From NCBI RefSeq assembly GCF_024362325.1, contig NZ_CP101497.1, positions 62,001 through 126,000 of the forward strand: a stretch of DNA of 64,000 nt, in the 5' to 3' direction. The DNA comes from Microcella humidisoli. GTDB lineage: Bacteria; Actinomycetota; Actinomycetes; Actinomycetales; Microbacteriaceae. The notes beneath the pieces were generated by a model. It searched no databases and had not been told where the DNA came from. It saw nothing but the letters and a program-made list of their open reading frames with translations. Position numbers and translations under genes: made by a program. This document shows positions 24,236 to 33,889 of the stretch, piece by piece; positions within the stretch are counted from its first letter, which is position 1, and the number at the start of each line of letters is the position of its first letter.

Positions 24236-25621
24236 GTGAGCGCAGCGTCGGCGGGCGAGTCCAGCATCGAGAACCCCGACGAGCGCGCGATCGAGCGGCT
24301 GCGGGCACTCGTGCGCATCCCGACGGTGTCGCGCCCGACGAGCGGGCCGGGCCCGCGCACCGACCCCGAGCCCTTCGCACGCTTCGCCGCCGAGCTCGAG
24401 CGCCTCTACCCGCGCGTGCACGATCAGCTCGAGCGCGAGCACGTCGGCACGCACGGGCTGCTGTACCGCTGGGCGGGGCGCGGCTCGGGCGCGGCATCCC
24501 GCCCCACGGTGCTCATGGCGCACGCCGACGTCGTGCCCGCGACCGACGAGGGGTGGCGGCACCCGCCCTTCGCCGCCGAGCGCACGGGATCGGGCGACGA
24601 CGAGACCGTCTGGGGCCGCGGCACGATCGACGACAAGGGTGCCCTCGTGGCCGTGCTCGAGGCGGTCGACCGCCTGCTCGCCGCGGGGTTCACCCCCGAG
24701 CACGACGTGCTGCTGTCGTTCGGCGGCGACGAAGAGGTCGCCGGCGACGACGCGCGCGCGGCGGCGGCGCTGCTGGCCGAGCGCGGTGTGCGACCCGCGC
24801 TCGTCGTCGACGAGGGCGGCGCGATCGTGCGGGATGCGTTTCCGGGCGTCGCCGAGCCCTTCGCGCTCATCGGCCTCACCGAGAAGGGCATCACGACCCT
24901 GCGCCTGCGCGTCGAGCAGCAGGGTGGCCACGCCTCGAGCCCGCCGCCCTTCGCCGCCACGGAGAGGCTCGCGCGCGCCATCCTGCGCCTGAACGCCGCG
25001 CCCTCCCGCGCCCGGCTCGACCCCACGATCCGCCGCATGATCCGCACGCTCGGGGCGCGCGCCCGGCAGCCGCTGCGCTTCGTCTTCACGCGCGTCGACG
25101 CGTTCGCCCCCCTCCTCGTGCGCCTGCTGCTGCGGCGCGGGGCCGAGACCACGGCGCTGCTGCGCACGACGCGCGCGGTCACCGAGCTGCGCGCGGGCCA
25201 CGCCGCGAACGCCCTGCCCGAGAGCGCCGAGGCGACCGTCAACGTGCGCATCGCGCCGTGGTCGAGTGTGGCCGAAGCAGTCGACGAGGTGCGCCGCGCG
25301 ATCGACGACGACCTCGTGCACCTGGAGGTGCTGCAGCCGAGCGAGCCCTCCCCCGTCTCGCCCGCCGAGGGCGAGGCGTGGGACGACCTCGTGGCGGCGA
25401 TCCGCGAGACGCACCCCGGGCTGCTCGTGAGTCCCTACGTCATGATGCAGGCGAGCGACTCGCGGTTCTTCACGGGCATCAGCGACCACGTCTACCGCTT
25501 CGCACCGTTCCGGCTCAGCGCCGACGAGCGTGCGTGCCTGCACGCGAAGAACGAGCGCATCCGGGTGCGCGCCTTCCTCGAGGGCGTGCAGACCTTCGAG
25601 GCGCTGCTGCGGCGACGCTGA
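24236..25621 (+). CDS. M20-family metallopeptidase (dipeptidase/deacylase)
   Basis: A 461-residue M20 enzyme. Metal ligands and catalytic acids are visible in order: MAHADVVP (His, catalytic Asp), GRGTIDDKG (bridging Asp), FGGDEEVAGDD (catalytic Glu, ligand Glu), VDEGG (Asp) and ISDHVYRFAP (final His). The dimerisation domain lies between about residues 215 and 345 (RVEQQGGHASSPP with its conserved His). Such proteins hydrolyse dipeptides or N-acyl amino acids; the closest layout is PM20D1/carboxypeptidase S-like. No signal peptide, so cytosolic. GTG start supported by the -10-like hexamer. Confidence 0.85.
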   Translation: MSAASAGESSIENPDERAIERLRALVRIPTVSRPTSGPGPRTDPEPFARFAAELERLYPRVHDQLEREHVGTHGLLYRWAGRGSGAASRPTVLMAHADVVPATDEGWRHPPFAAERTGSGDDETVWGRGTIDDKGALVAVLEAVDRLLAAGFTPEHDVLLSFGGDEEVAGDDARAAAALLAERGVRPALVVDEGGAIVRDAFPGVAEPFALIGLTEKGITTLRLRVEQQGGHASSPPPFAATERLARAILRLNAAPSRARLDPTIRRMIRTLGARARQPLRFVFTRVDAFAPLLVRLLLRRGAETTALLRTTRAVTELRAGHAANALPESAEATVNVRIAPWSSVAEAVDEVRRAIDDDLVHLEVLQPSEPSPVSPAEGEAWDDLVAAIRETHPGLLVSPYVMMQASDSRFFTGISDHVYRFAPFRLSADERACLHAKNERIRVRAFLEGVQTFEALLRRR

Positions 25622-25624
25622 GCG

Positions 25625-26446
25625 CTAGTTGATGACTTCGACCCGTTTTTCGCACCAGATGATCTGATCGAACTCGTCGACGCCGCACCACTCGAGCAGC
25701 GTCACGTACGCCTTCTTCGGCGGCCGGCGCGACTCTGACGATTGCCGGGCCTCCTCGGCAGCACGCCGAGCGGCCTCGCGGCGCTCACGCTCGGCCTTCT
25801 CGGCCGCATGGCTCTCGCGAACAGCCAGAGACGCGGTCATCGTCGCCTCGAGCATCGCGGCTCTGCCCGAGTAGCTGAACGGCTGGCCCTGGCGCAGGGC
25901 CGTCATGGCGTCGATGGCCGCACGCACCGCATCCCGTCGCGCATCGGTGGCGAGCCCCGAACGCTCGAGAGCTGCGCGGCCGTCGGCGATGACGGCGCGC
26001 GTCGCGTCGTCGAGCACTGCCATCAGGTCGGTGCGGGCTCCGTCGAGCAGTCGATCCTGGGCGACGATCACGGTGAGCGCGGCCCGCTCGTCGAGGGGGC
26101 GCGCGAGCTCGAGCGCGAGTCGATCATGCTCGATGCGCACACGATCGGCGACGTCGAGGCCCGTGGCGCCCTCCGGGTGCAGCGCCGTCAGCGCAGCCGA
26201 GCTCGACGCGAGCAGCTCGGCGCTCGCCGAGCGATCATCGAGCAGCGACCCGAGGCTCGCGATGCGGTGCGCTTCGCGTCGCTCGTGCGCAGCGGCCGCC
26301 TGCATCGCGGTCACGCCTCCCCAGACGAGGGAGGTGGCGACGAGTCCTGACACGAGGGCGGCCGCGATGATCGCTCGGCGCCTCGTGGACCAGCCGCCCT
26401 GGTCGACCAGGTCGGCCGAAGCGTCTCGGGCTTCGGGATTCTTCAC
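25625..26446 (-). CDS. Membrane-anchored helical protein, unknown function
   Basis: About 273 residues from GTG 26446, chosen because AGGAGA precedes it by a few bases; an ATG at 26464 is upstream of that site. One transmembrane helix (about residues 22-46) follows a short cytosolic N-terminus. The outer part is almost all helix, with a Glu/Arg/Ala-rich stretch near 215-240 (EKAERERREAARRAAEEAR) of coiled-coil type. A short C-terminal piece holds two cysteines (LLEWCGVDEFDQIIWCEK) that could form a disulfide. No family recognised. It is convergent with the M20 gene, 3 bp apart. Confidence 0.6.
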   Translation of the reverse strand: MKNPEARDASADLVDQGGWSTRRRAIIAAALVSGLVATSLVWGGVTAMQAAAAHERREAHRIASLGSLLDDRSASAELLASSSAALTALHPEGATGLDVADRVRIEHDRLALELARPLDERAALTVIVAQDRLLDGARTDLMAVLDDATRAVIADGRAALERSGLATDARRDAVRAAIDAMTALRQGQPFSYSGRAAMLEATMTASLAVRESHAAEKAERERREAARRAAEEARQSSESRRPPKKAYVTLLEWCGVDEFDQIIWCEKRVEVIN

Positions 26447-26506
26447 CGGGTCTCCTGGGATCACACAGACGAGGGTCCCCGCCAGTATGCCAGTACTGAG
26501 AGCGAC

Positions 26507-27427
26507 TCAGCCCTGTTGCGCGGTGTGCACCGCGTGCACGGTGGCGAGCCGGCGCGGAGCATCCGTCACCACACCGTCGACCCCGAGATCAAGGGCCTGC
26601 TGCCACAGGTCTCCGCGATTGAGGGTGTAGACGATGACGGTCAGCCCCGAGCGCTGCAGCATCTGGGCGGCGTCCGGGTCGACGCGGAACGAGCGCAGGC
26701 TCGTGACGACCGTCGATGCGCCGACCGAGGCCGCGAAGTCGACCGGGTCGTCGGGCAGGCGCCGCACGATGACGGCGCGATGCAGGGAGGGCGCCTCGCG
26801 CCACAGCTCGATGAGGGTCGGCAGCTCGAAGCTCGCGAGCACCACCCGGTCTTGCACCCCGTAGCGGTAGATGCCGGCGATGATCGGGCGCAGCGCATCC
26901 ACCGTCCACAGCCCCTTGAGCTCGATGAGCGCGCGGGCCTCCGAGCGCTGCAGCAGGGGCAGGAACTCGTCGAAGGTCGGGATGCTCGTGCCCGCCCAGG
27001 CACTGCCGTACCAGCTGCCCGCGTCGAGGGTGCGCAGCTCGGCGAGCGTGCGGTCGGCGAGCGGGCCCACGGCGTTGGTGGTGCGGTCGAGCAGCTCGTC
27101 GTGGAAGATGACGACCTGCTCGTCGGCCGTCATGCGCAGATCGAGCTCGAGCACCTCGGCCCCGCTGCGCAGCGCCGCCTCGAAGGCGGGCAGGGTGTTC
27201 TCAGGGGCTGCGGCCGGGTCGCCGCGGTGGGCGATCGTGAGCGGTACGCCGTCGTTGAGGCCGAGCGAGCCGAGCGGTTGCGCGGCATAGACGGTCGCGG
27301 CGGTGTGGTCGATCGCGAGCACGGCGACGAGAGCGAGGCTCGCGGTGAAGGATGCTGCGGTGCGGCGCGCGGAGTACGGGCGCTCGGCACCTCGACGAGC
27401 AGTCGCACGAAGTCTCGGCATCGGCAT
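26507..27427 (-). CDS. Glycerophosphodiester phosphodiesterase, exported or membrane-anchored
   Basis: A 306-residue GDPD-family enzyme. An N-terminal basic stretch and hydrophobic helix (about 24-48) form a signal peptide or anchor. The TIM-barrel domain has AHRGDPAAAPENTLPAF (His, Arg, Glu of the active site), ELDLRMTADEQVVIFHDELLDRTT (metal-binding Glu/Asp and second His), ALIELKG and the terminal GVDGVVTDAP. It hydrolyses deacylated phospholipids to glycerol-3-phosphate and alcohol. ATG 27427 is preceded by GGAAGCG; a TAGAGT further upstream may be the promoter. Confidence 0.85.
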   Translation of the reverse strand: MPMPRLRATARRGAERPYSARRTAASFTASLALVAVLAIDHTAATVYAAQPLGSLGLNDGVPLTIAHRGDPAAAPENTLPAFEAALRSGAEVLELDLRMTADEQVVIFHDELLDRTTNAVGPLADRTLAELRTLDAGSWYGSAWAGTSIPTFDEFLPLLQRSEARALIELKGLWTVDALRPIIAGIYRYGVQDRVVLASFELPTLIELWREAPSLHRAVIVRRLPDDPVDFAASVGASTVVTSLRSFRVDPDAAQMLQRSGLTVIVYTLNRGDLWQQALDLGVDGVVTDAPRRLATVHAVHTAQQG

Positions 27428-27481
27428 CGCTTCCGGGTACGGGTACCGCGTCGTTGCGGTGCCGTAACTCTAGCGCAGCCG

Positions 27482-28954
27482 TTACCGTTTCGTGACCTGA
27501 ATCCGTGTCGCTGCTGTCTTGGCGATCGTCGTCGCCATGCCGCTGAAGATGATGCCGTGGAAGGGGAAGACCGCGGCCCAGTAGAGCCGGCCCCCGAGTC
27601 CCGTGGGGAAGAAGACCGCGCGCTGAATCAGGCGCGAGCCCCCACCCGGCCGTGGCTCGACCGTGAACTCGAGCCAGGCCCGGCCCGGCACCTTCATCTC
27701 GGCGCGCAGGCGCAGGAAGCGTCCGCGCTCGAGCGTCTCGACGCGCCAGAAGTCGACCGCCTCGCCGGGCGCGAGCCGGTCGGGATCGCGACGGCCGCGT
27801 CGCAGGCCGACTCCGCCGACGAGCTTGTCGAGCCACCCGCGCGCGGCCCACGCCACCGGCAGCGAGTACCAGCCGTTGTCGCCGCCGATGCCCTCGACGA
27901 CGCGCCACAGCGCCTCGGGCGGCGCGGAGGAATCGGCCTCCTGCCGGTCGGTGTAGACGGTGTGGCCGCTCCAGTCGGGGTCACTCGGCAGCAGATCGCT
28001 CGGCGCGCCGCGCACGGTCGCGTTCTGCCACGTCGTCTCGACCTCGCCCTCGCGCATCTTCGCGAGTGCGTACCGCACGGCACGGCGGTACCCCGTGAGC
28101 CCCGCGGCCGGCGGATCGATGAACTGATCGATGTCGTGCTCGCTGCACACCGCGTCGTACTGCAGGCTCGAGATGATCGGCACGGCGAGCGCGCGCGGAA
28201 TCGGCGTGACCAGGTTGACCCACTGGCTCGCGAGGTAGGGGGTGAGCACGGGCAGGCTCGCGATCGGGCGCTGCTTGAGGCCCGCCTCCACCGCGTAGCC
28301 GTTCATCATCTGGCCGTAGCGCAGCACGTCGGGGCCGCCGATATCGAACGTGCGATTCACCTCGGCCGGCAGGGTGGATGCTCCGACGAGGTAGTGCAGA
28401 ACATCCCGAACCGCGATCGGCTGGATGAAATTGCGCACCCATTTCGGGGCCGGCATGTAGGGCAGCACCTCGGTCAGATGCCGGATCATCTCGAAGCTCG
28501 CCGACCCCGAGCCGATCACGACACCGGCCTGCAGGGCGGCCGTCGGCACACCGCTCGCCATGAGGATGTCGCCGACCTCCTTGCGACTGCGCAGGTGCGG
28601 CGAGAGCTTGCCCTCGGGGTGCAGTCCGCCGAGGTAGACGATGCGGCCGACCTGGGCCGCCGCGGCCGCTGCGGCGACGGTGGATGCCACGTGCCGCTCG
28701 GTGCGCTCGAAATCACCCGCACTGCTCATCGAGTGCACGAGGTAGTAGAGCACGTCGATCTCGACCATCGCGCGCGCGACGTCGCCGGCGTTCGCGAGGT
28801 CGCCCGTCGCCACCTCCACCTGCGCCGCCCACGGCACGTCGCGCAGCCGGACGGGATCGCGCACGAACACGCGCACCTCGTGCCCCGCCTCGAGCAGGCG
28901 CGGCACGAGCCTGCCGCCGATGTAGCCGGTGGCCCCCGTGACGAGCATCTTCAT
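27482..28954 (-). CDS. NAD(P)-binding SDR/NmrA-like protein fused to DUF2867
   Basis: A 490-residue two-domain protein. Residues 1-~290 are an atypical short-chain dehydrogenase: TGATGYIGGRL dinucleotide motif, GDLANAGDVARAM, LYYLVHSMS, VYLGGLHPEG. From about 340 the DUF2867 domain follows (LWRVVEGIGGDNGWY, DFWRVETLERGRFLRLRAEMKVPGRAW and the terminal FFPTGLGGRLYW). The fusion is common in actinobacteria, with unknown substrate; an oxidoreductase or lipid/quinone-related role is often proposed. ATG 28954 sits 6 nt behind a TAGCGT hexamer on the same strand (28961-28966). Confidence 0.8.
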   Translation of the reverse strand: MKMLVTGATGYIGGRLVPRLLEAGHEVRVFVRDPVRLRDVPWAAQVEVATGDLANAGDVARAMVEIDVLYYLVHSMSSAGDFERTERHVASTVAAAAAAAQVGRIVYLGGLHPEGKLSPHLRSRKEVGDILMASGVPTAALQAGVVIGSGSASFEMIRHLTEVLPYMPAPKWVRNFIQPIAVRDVLHYLVGASTLPAEVNRTFDIGGPDVLRYGQMMNGYAVEAGLKQRPIASLPVLTPYLASQWVNLVTPIPRALAVPIISSLQYDAVCSEHDIDQFIDPPAAGLTGYRRAVRYALAKMREGEVETTWQNATVRGAPSDLLPSDPDWSGHTVYTDRQEADSSAPPEALWRVVEGIGGDNGWYSLPVAWAARGWLDKLVGGVGLRRGRRDPDRLAPGEAVDFWRVETLERGRFLRLRAEMKVPGRAWLEFTVEPRPGGGSRLIQRAVFFPTGLGGRLYWAAVFPFHGIIFSGMATTIAKTAATRIQVTKR

Positions 28955-28960
28955 GCGGCC

Positions 28961-28966
28961 ACGCTA
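28961..28966 (-). promoter_or_regulatory. -10-like TAGCGT for SDR/DUF2867 gene (leaderless)
   Basis: Minus-strand TAGCGT, 6 nt before ATG 28954. Confidence 0.45.
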
Positions 28967-29081
28967 GGGGCGCGCGCTGAGAGTTGCCCCGCACAAGCGT
29001 CGCGGCCCAGATTCGCTTCAAACCCGCGGACCCGAGTCGGACAAGCGCCCTTTTCGCCCAGATCTGGCAAGAGTTGGCTCG

Positions 29082-29087
29082 TAGAGT
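29082..29087 (+). promoter_or_regulatory. -10-like TAGAGT for mutY (leaderless)
   Basis: TAGAGT ends 7 nt before GTG 29095 and decides that start over longer frames reaching back to 28984. Confidence 0.45.
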
Positions 29088-29094
29088 GAGGGGC

Positions 29095-30003
29095 GTGCGG
29101 GGTGCGGGCGAGGAGAAACGGCGGGCGGGCATCCCGCCCCGCGTGATCGCCTGGTTCGCCGAGAACGCGCGCGACCTGCCCTGGCGGCGGCCGGGGTTCA
29201 GCGCGTGGGGCACCCTCGTGAGCGAGATCATGCTGCAGCAGACGCCCGTCGCGCGCGTGATCCCCCGGCTCGAGCAGTGGCTCGCGCGCTGGCCGAGCTC
29301 CGACGCGCTCGCCGCCGACTCCCCCGCCGAGGCCGTGCGCGCCTGGGACCGCCTCGGCTACCCCCGCCGCGCCCTCGCGCTGCACGCCGCGGCCGTCGCG
29401 ATCAGCGAGCGGCACGGGGGCCGCGTGCCCGATGACGTGGATGCCCTGCTCGCCCTCCCCGGAATCGGCGACTACACCGCCCGCGCCGTCGCGGCCTTCG
29501 CCTACGGCCAGCCCGTGCCGGTCGTCGACGTCAACACGCGCCGGGTGCTGGCCCGCGCGGTCGCGGGTCAGGGCGAGGCCGGCCCCGCCCGCACGCGGGT
29601 CGACCTCACCGCGATGCAGGAGCTGCTGCCGAGCGACCCCGCCGAGGCGCGAGCGTTCAACGCCGGCGCCATGGAGCTGGGCCAGACCGTGTGCGTCGCC
29701 CGCACCCCGCGGTGCGAGGCCTGCCCGATCGCTGAACTGTGCGCGTGGCGCGCGGCAGGCTATCCCGAGTACGAGGGCCCCTCGGCACCGCGGCAGGCGC
29801 GCTTCGAGGGCAGCGATCGCCAGGTGCGCGGGCTCATCATGCGCGAGCTGCGGCTGAGCGACACCCCGGTGCCAGCCGACGTCATCGAGGGCCTCTGGCC
29901 CGACTCCGTGCAGCGCGAGCGCGCCCTCGCGGGTCTGCTCGCCGACGGGCTGGCGAACGGATCGCCCGAGGCGGGGTACTCCCTGCCGGGCTCGGTATCA
30001 TGA
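29095..30003 (+). CDS. mutY: A/G-specific adenine glycosylase MutY
   Basis: About 302 residues. The HhH-GPD fold is clear: PWRRPGFSAWGTLVSEIMLQQTPV with the catalytic Glu, the helix-hairpin-helix ALPGIGDYTARAVAAFAYG, the catalytic Asp in PVVDVNTRRV, and the [4Fe-4S] ligands C-X6-C-X2-C-X5-C in CVARTPRCEACPIAELC. MutY removes adenine opposite 8-oxoguanine. The C-terminal Nudix-like 8-oxoG recognition domain of E. coli MutY is absent; only about 80 residues follow the cluster, as in other short actinobacterial MutY. Divergent from the SDR gene. Confidence 0.9.
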   Translation: MRGAGEEKRRAGIPPRVIAWFAENARDLPWRRPGFSAWGTLVSEIMLQQTPVARVIPRLEQWLARWPSSDALAADSPAEAVRAWDRLGYPRRALALHAAAVAISERHGGRVPDDVDALLALPGIGDYTARAVAAFAYGQPVPVVDVNTRRVLARAVAGQGEAGPARTRVDLTAMQELLPSDPAEARAFNAGAMELGQTVCVARTPRCEACPIAELCAWRAAGYPEYEGPSAPRQARFEGSDRQVRGLIMRELRLSDTPVPADVIEGLWPDSVQRERALAGLLADGLANGSPEAGYSLPGSVS

Positions 30004-30034
30004 ACCGACCGCACGCCCCGAGCAGGAGGACCCG

Positions 30035-30196
30035 ATGACGACGAACGACGCGCCCCGTGAGACCCTCACGCGCACCGAGAAGTTCACGCTCGGCCTGTTC
30101 TCGATCTTCGCCGCGCTGATCATCCTGCCGGGCATCGTCTTCTCGGCGATCTCGATCTTCTCGACCGGGTCGATCGACCTCGGGCCGAAGCCCTAA
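30035..30196 (+). CDS. Small single-TM protein, 53 aa
   Basis: ATG 30035 has an excellent AGGAGG 6 nt upstream, 32 bp after mutY. The 53-residue product has a charged N-terminus (MTTNDAPRETLTRTEKF), one membrane helix (LGLFSIFAALIILPGIVFSA) and a short polar tail ending LGPKP. No family recognised. Position, ribosome site and clean topology make it likely a real gene co-transcribed with mutY. Confidence 0.6.
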   Translation: MTTNDAPRETLTRTEKFTLGLFSIFAALIILPGIVFSAISIFSTGSIDLGPKP

Positions 30197-30233
30197 CCAC
30201 CGTCGCGCAGCAACGGGCGCGCACCCGCGAACG

Positions 30234-30737
30234 TCAGACGCGGGTGTCACCCTCGACGGAACCCTCATCGTCGTCGATGTCGTCGTCGGCGTCGAGCTCG
30301 TCGAGCTCCGCGTCGACATCGCGCGCCTTGACGTAGGGGTCGGGGTCGCCGGCGTACTCCGCCGTCGCGGCGAGCGACTCGGTGGCCGCATCGCGCTCGC
30401 GCGCCTCGCGCAGCAGGGCCTCGATGGAGGCCGCGTTCTCGGGGATCCCGTCGAGGATGAACTCGATCGTCGGGGTGAGGCGCGTGTTGAGGTTGCGACC
30501 GACCTCGGTCCTGAGCATCCCGGTCGCCGCCGTCAGCGCCGCCGCGCTGTCGTCGCGCTCCTGCTCGGTGCCGAGCACGGTGTAGAAGATCGAGGCGTGC
30601 TGCAGATCGCCCGTCACCTGCACGTCGGTGATCGTCACGAAGCCCAGGCGCGGGTCGCGCAGGCCCTTGTCGAGCCGCTGCGCGATGACCTCTTTGATGC
30701 GGTCGGCGACCTTGCGGGCGCGGGGGTTGCCTGCCAT
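30234..30737 (-). CDS. rbfA: Ribosome-binding factor A
   Basis: A 167-residue protein: the KH-type RbfA domain occupies residues 1-~120 (RARKVADRIKEVIAQRL, then LGFVTITDVQVTGDLQHA and LTPTIEFILDGIPENAASIEALL). An acidic C-terminal tail (DELDADDDIDDDEG) is common in actinobacteria. RbfA binds the 30S subunit and helps 16S rRNA 5'-end maturation. Last gene of the leftward nusA-ylxR-infB-rbfA cluster, 106 bp behind infB with a strong hairpin between. Confidence 0.95.
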   Translation of the reverse strand: MAGNPRARKVADRIKEVIAQRLDKGLRDPRLGFVTITDVQVTGDLQHASIFYTVLGTEQERDDSAAALTAATGMLRTEVGRNLNTRLTPTIEFILDGIPENAASIEALLREARERDAATESLAATAEYAGDPDPYVKARDVDAELDELDADDDIDDDEGSVEGDTRV

Positions 30738-30774
30738 GAGCTGCTCCTGACTGGTGCTGATGATGCGGGTGGAT

Positions 30775-30808
30775 GCGGCCCGCCGCTCCCGAGGGAACGG
30801 CGGGCCGC
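30775..30808 (-). terminator. Strong hairpin between infB and rbfA
   Basis: GCGGCCCGCCG and CGGCGGGCCGC form an 11-bp perfect stem (30775-30785 with 30798-30808), with a further TCCC/GGGA pairing inside. There is no U-tract in the minus-strand transcript, so it could be an actinobacterial I-type terminator, an attenuator or a processing site setting rbfA below infB. Confidence 0.5.
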
Positions 30809-30843
30809 CGATGGTCGCGCGCGAGGCGCGGACGCAGGACGCG

Positions 30844-33522
30844 CTAGGCGCGCACCTTCTCCTTCATCTCGATCGTCTCGATCTCGTCGCCGATCTGGAT
30901 GTCGTTGAACTTGCCGAGGCCGATACCGCACTCGAAGTCGGTGCGCACCTCGGTCACGTCATCCTTGAATCGACGCAGCGACTCGATCGCGAGGTTGTCG
31001 CCGACCACGACGCCGTCGCGGATGACCCGCGCCTTGGCGTTCCGCGTGATCGTGCCGCTGCGCACGATGACACCGGCGATGTTGCCGAACTTCGACGAGC
31101 GGAAGATCTCGCGGATCTCGGCGACACCCGACTGCACCTCTTCGAACTCGGGCTTGAGCATGCCCTTGAGCGCGTTCTCGATCTCCTCCAGTGCGGAGTA
31201 GATGACCGAGTAGAAGCGGATGTCGACGCCCTCGCGCTGGGCGCGCTCGCGCGCCTTCGTGTCGGGGCGCACGTTGAAGCCCACGATGATCGCGTTGTCG
31301 ATCGTCGCGAGGTTGACGTCGCTCTCGGTGACGGCACCGACACCGCGGTGGATGATGCGCAGCTGCACGCTGTCGTCCACCTCGATCTTGAGCACGGCCT
31401 CTTCGAGCGCCTCGACGGCACCCGAGACGTCACCCTTGATGATGAGGTTGAGCGACTCGACCTTGCCGTCTTCGAGGGCCTTCGTGAAGTCCTCGAGGCT
31501 GATGCGCTTGCGCGCCTTCGCCAGCAGGGCATTGCGCTCGGCGGCCTCGCGCTTCTCGGCGATCTGACGGGCGGTGCGGTCGTCGTCGGTGACGATGAAG
31601 GTGTCGCCGGCGCGCGGAACGCTCGACAGACCCTGCACCTGCACCGGGCGGGAGGGGTAGGCCTCCTCGACCTTCTCGCCGTTCTCATCGGTCATCGCGC
31701 GCACGCGGCCGTAGGCCGTGCCCGCGACGATCGGGTCGCCGACGCGCAGCGTTCCCGCCTGGATCAGCACGGTCGCGACCGAGCCGCGTCCCTTGTCGAG
31801 CTTCGCCTCGATCGCGACACCGCGGGCGTCGCGAGCGGGGTTCGCGCGCAGGTCGAGGCCGGCGTCCGCGGTCAGGAGCACAGCATCCAGCAGTTCGCGG
31901 ATACCCATCTTCTGCAGGGCCGAGACGTCCATGAACATGGTGTCTCCGCCGTACTCCTCGGCGACGAGACCGAACTCGGTGAGCTGCTGGCGCACCTTGG
32001 CGGGGTTGGCCCCGTCCTTGTCGATCTTGTTGACGGCGACGACGATCGGCACACCGGCAGCCTGGGCGTGGTTGAGCGCCTCGACCGTCTGCGGCATGAT
32101 GCCGTCGTCGGCAGCCACCACGAGGATCGCGACATCGGTCACCTGCGCACCACGCGCACGCATGGCGGTGAACGCCTCGTGACCCGGGGTGTCGATGAAG
32201 GTGATGGCGCGCTCGATGCCCTCGTGCTCGGTCCAGACCTGGTACGCACCGATGTGCTGCGTGATGCCGCCGGCCTCGCCCGCGACGACGTTCGCCTCGC
32301 GGATGGCGTCGAGCAGCTTGGTCTTTCCGTGGTCGACGTGACCCATGACGGTGACCACGGGCGGGCGGATGACGAGGTCTTCCTCGTCGTCCTCCTCGTC
32401 GAGGTCGATGTCGAAGCCTTCGAGCAGCTCTTTGTCCTCGTCCTCGGGCGAGACGATCTCGATGCGCCAGCCCAGCTCAGCGCCGAGCACCTCGAAGGTC
32501 GCGCCATCGAGCGACTCGGTCGCCGTGGCCATCTCACCGAGGTGGAAGAGCACCGTCACGAGGTTGCCGGGAGGGCAGCTCATGCCCGTGGCGTTCTCGA
32601 GCTTGTCGGCGAAGTCGGTGATCGACGCGCCCTGGCGCAGACGGATGACCGTCTTGCCGTCGCCGCGGGGAACACTGACGCCGCCGACCGACGGGGCCTC
32701 CCGCATTTCGAACTCTTGCCGCTTCGTCCGCTTCGACTTGCGGGCCTTCGACTTGCCGCCACCGCGGCCGAACGCACCGGCCGTGCCGCCACCGGGTCCG
32801 CGACCACGACCGCCGCCGCCACCCGGGCGCGGGCCGCTGAAGCCGCCGCCGGGTGCACCGCCGGGGCCACCTGCGCCACCGGGGCGGAAGCCGCCGCCGG
32901 CACCGGCCGGACGGCCGGGGCCGCCCGTGCGCTGCTGGAAGGGAGCACGCGGGCCGCCAGGGCGACCAGCGCCGTCGGGGCGCGGGGCGCCGGGGCGCGG
33001 CGCACCGGGGCGCGGGGCGCTCGGGCGCGGGATCGCGCCGCCGCCGGGGCGGGGCATGCCCTGCGTCGACGAGAAGGGGTTGTTGCCGGGGCGCGGCGTG
33101 CCCGGTCGCGCCATGCCCTGCTGCGAGGCGAAGGGGTTGTTGCCGGGGCGCGGCTGACCCGCAGCAGCGGCCGGGCGCGCGGCGCCGTCACCATCGGCGT
33201 CGGTCGCGGCGGGCGCCGCCGGAGCCTCGGGCTGCGCCGCGGGAGCGGGGGCCTCGGCCTCGGGTGCGGCGGGGGCCGGAGCAGGGGCCGGTGCGGGCGC
33301 CGGCTTCGCGGGAGCCTTCGCAGCGGGAGCCGGGGCGGCCGCCTTGGGCGCCGTGATGCCTTCAGCCTCCAGAGCCGCGCGCAGCTTGCGCGCGACGGGG
33401 GGTTCGATCGTCGAGGACGGACCCTTGACGAATTCGCCGAGCTCTTTGAGCTTCTCGAGGGCGACCTTGCTTTCGATGCCGAGCTCGCTCGCGATCTCGT
33501 GCACGCGTGGTTTCGCAGCCAC
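30844..33522 (-). CDS. infB: Translation initiation factor IF-2
   Basis: An 892-residue IF-2. The IF2_N domain at the start ([22 protein letters not shown]) is followed by a long Pro/Ala- then Gly/Arg/Pro-rich low-complexity region (about 50-285) with repeated RPGNNPF units. The basic [14 protein letters not shown] segment comes next, then the second IF2_N domain and the GTPase: [14 protein letters not shown] (G1), DTPGHEAF (G3) and NKIDKDGA (G4). Domains II-IV complete the protein. It loads fMet-tRNA on the 30S. Start is GTG 33522 because CAGGAG lies 4 nt upstream; a hairpin covers part of that site. Confidence 0.95.
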   Translation of the reverse strand: MAAKPRVHEIASELGIESKVALEKLKELGEFVKGPSSTIEPPVARKLRAALEAEGITAPKAAAPAPAAKAPAKPAPAPAPAPAPAAPEAEAPAPAAQPEAPAAPAATDADGDGAARPAAAAGQPRPGNNPFASQQGMARPGTPRPGNNPFSSTQGMPRPGGGAIPRPSAPRPGAPRPGAPRPDGAGRPGGPRAPFQQRTGGPGRPAGAGGGFRPGGAGGPGGAPGGGFSGPRPGGGGGRGRGPGGGTAGAFGRGGGKSKARKSKRTKRQEFEMREAPSVGGVSVPRGDGKTVIRLRQGASITDFADKLENATGMSCPPGNLVTVLFHLGEMATATESLDGATFEVLGAELGWRIEIVSPEDEDKELLEGFDIDLDEEDDEEDLVIRPPVVTVMGHVDHGKTKLLDAIREANVVAGEAGGITQHIGAYQVWTEHEGIERAITFIDTPGHEAFTAMRARGAQVTDVAILVVAADDGIMPQTVEALNHAQAAGVPIVVAVNKIDKDGANPAKVRQQLTEFGLVAEEYGGDTMFMDVSALQKMGIRELLDAVLLTADAGLDLRANPARDARGVAIEAKLDKGRGSVATVLIQAGTLRVGDPIVAGTAYGRVRAMTDENGEKVEEAYPSRPVQVQGLSSVPRAGDTFIVTDDDRTARQIAEKREAAERNALLAKARKRISLEDFTKALEDGKVESLNLIIKGDVSGAVEALEEAVLKIEVDDSVQLRIIHRGVGAVTESDVNLATIDNAIIVGFNVRPDTKARERAQREGVDIRFYSVIYSALEEIENALKGMLKPEFEEVQSGVAEIREIFRSSKFGNIAGVIVRSGTITRNAKARVIRDGVVVGDNLAIESLRRFKDDVTEVRTDFECGIGLGKFNDIQIGDEIETIEMKEKVRA

Positions 33523-33528
33523 AATTCT

Positions 33529-33554
33529 CCTGTCTGGGCCTGCACCCGGACAGG
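33529..33554 (-). promoter_or_regulatory. Hairpin partly covering the infB ribosome binding site
   Basis: CCTGTC (33529-33534) pairs with GACAGG (33549-33554), with a GGG/CCC extension inside. On the mRNA the 3' arm contains the first bases of the CAGGAG Shine-Dalgarno, so folding would limit infB initiation. A regulatory role is inferred from structure only. Confidence 0.35.
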
Positions 33555-33597
33555 GGCAGACCATTAGTGCTGGACGGAACTCATTTCGAGCCGCTCA

Positions 33598-33876
33598 TTA
33601 GTTGTCCATGTGCCGATCAGCCTTTTCTTCGGACGATGAAATGGTCATCAGGACGGATGCCGCGTCGAGAGGCCCCGCCGCCCGTAGCGCGCGGGCCCAG
33701 GCCCGCCGCACGGTGGCGGTCTCGACGCAGTCGCGGGTGCCGTGCACCCACGCGCCCCGCCCCGGAAACCGGGCCAGGGCATCCACCACGACCGCTCCGT
33801 CGCGCGCCACCACCCTCACAAGGGAGGATCGAGGTGCGCGCTGTCGACAGCCGAGGCAGGTTCTGACGGGTTCCAT
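33598..33876 (-). CDS. ylxR: YlxR/RnpM family RNA-binding protein (DUF448)
   Basis: A 92-residue protein with the YlxR signature RTCLGCRQRAPRSSLVRVV near the N-terminus and GRGAWVHGTRDCVETA in the middle. In Bacillus the family (RnpM) modulates RNase P; it lies between nusA and infB in most Gram-positives, as here. It starts 13 bp after the nusA stop. Confidence 0.9.
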   Translation of the reverse strand: MEPVRTCLGCRQRAPRSSLVRVVARDGAVVVDALARFPGRGAWVHGTRDCVETATVRRAWARALRAAGPLDAASVLMTISSSEEKADRHMDN

Positions 33877-33889
33877 TGTAGCCCCTGCC

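Noticed and set aside
23225..25543. Extension of the DUF2207 gene upstream to give a 1399-residue protein
   Set aside because: The extension is low-complexity, antisense to mmuM and the M20 gene, and a leaderless-type start at 23224 begins a proper membrane anchor.
30754..33567. 937-residue frame antisense to infB
   Set aside because: Its His/Asp/Arg-rich repetitive composition is the mirror of infB codons; IF-2 is certain on the other strand.
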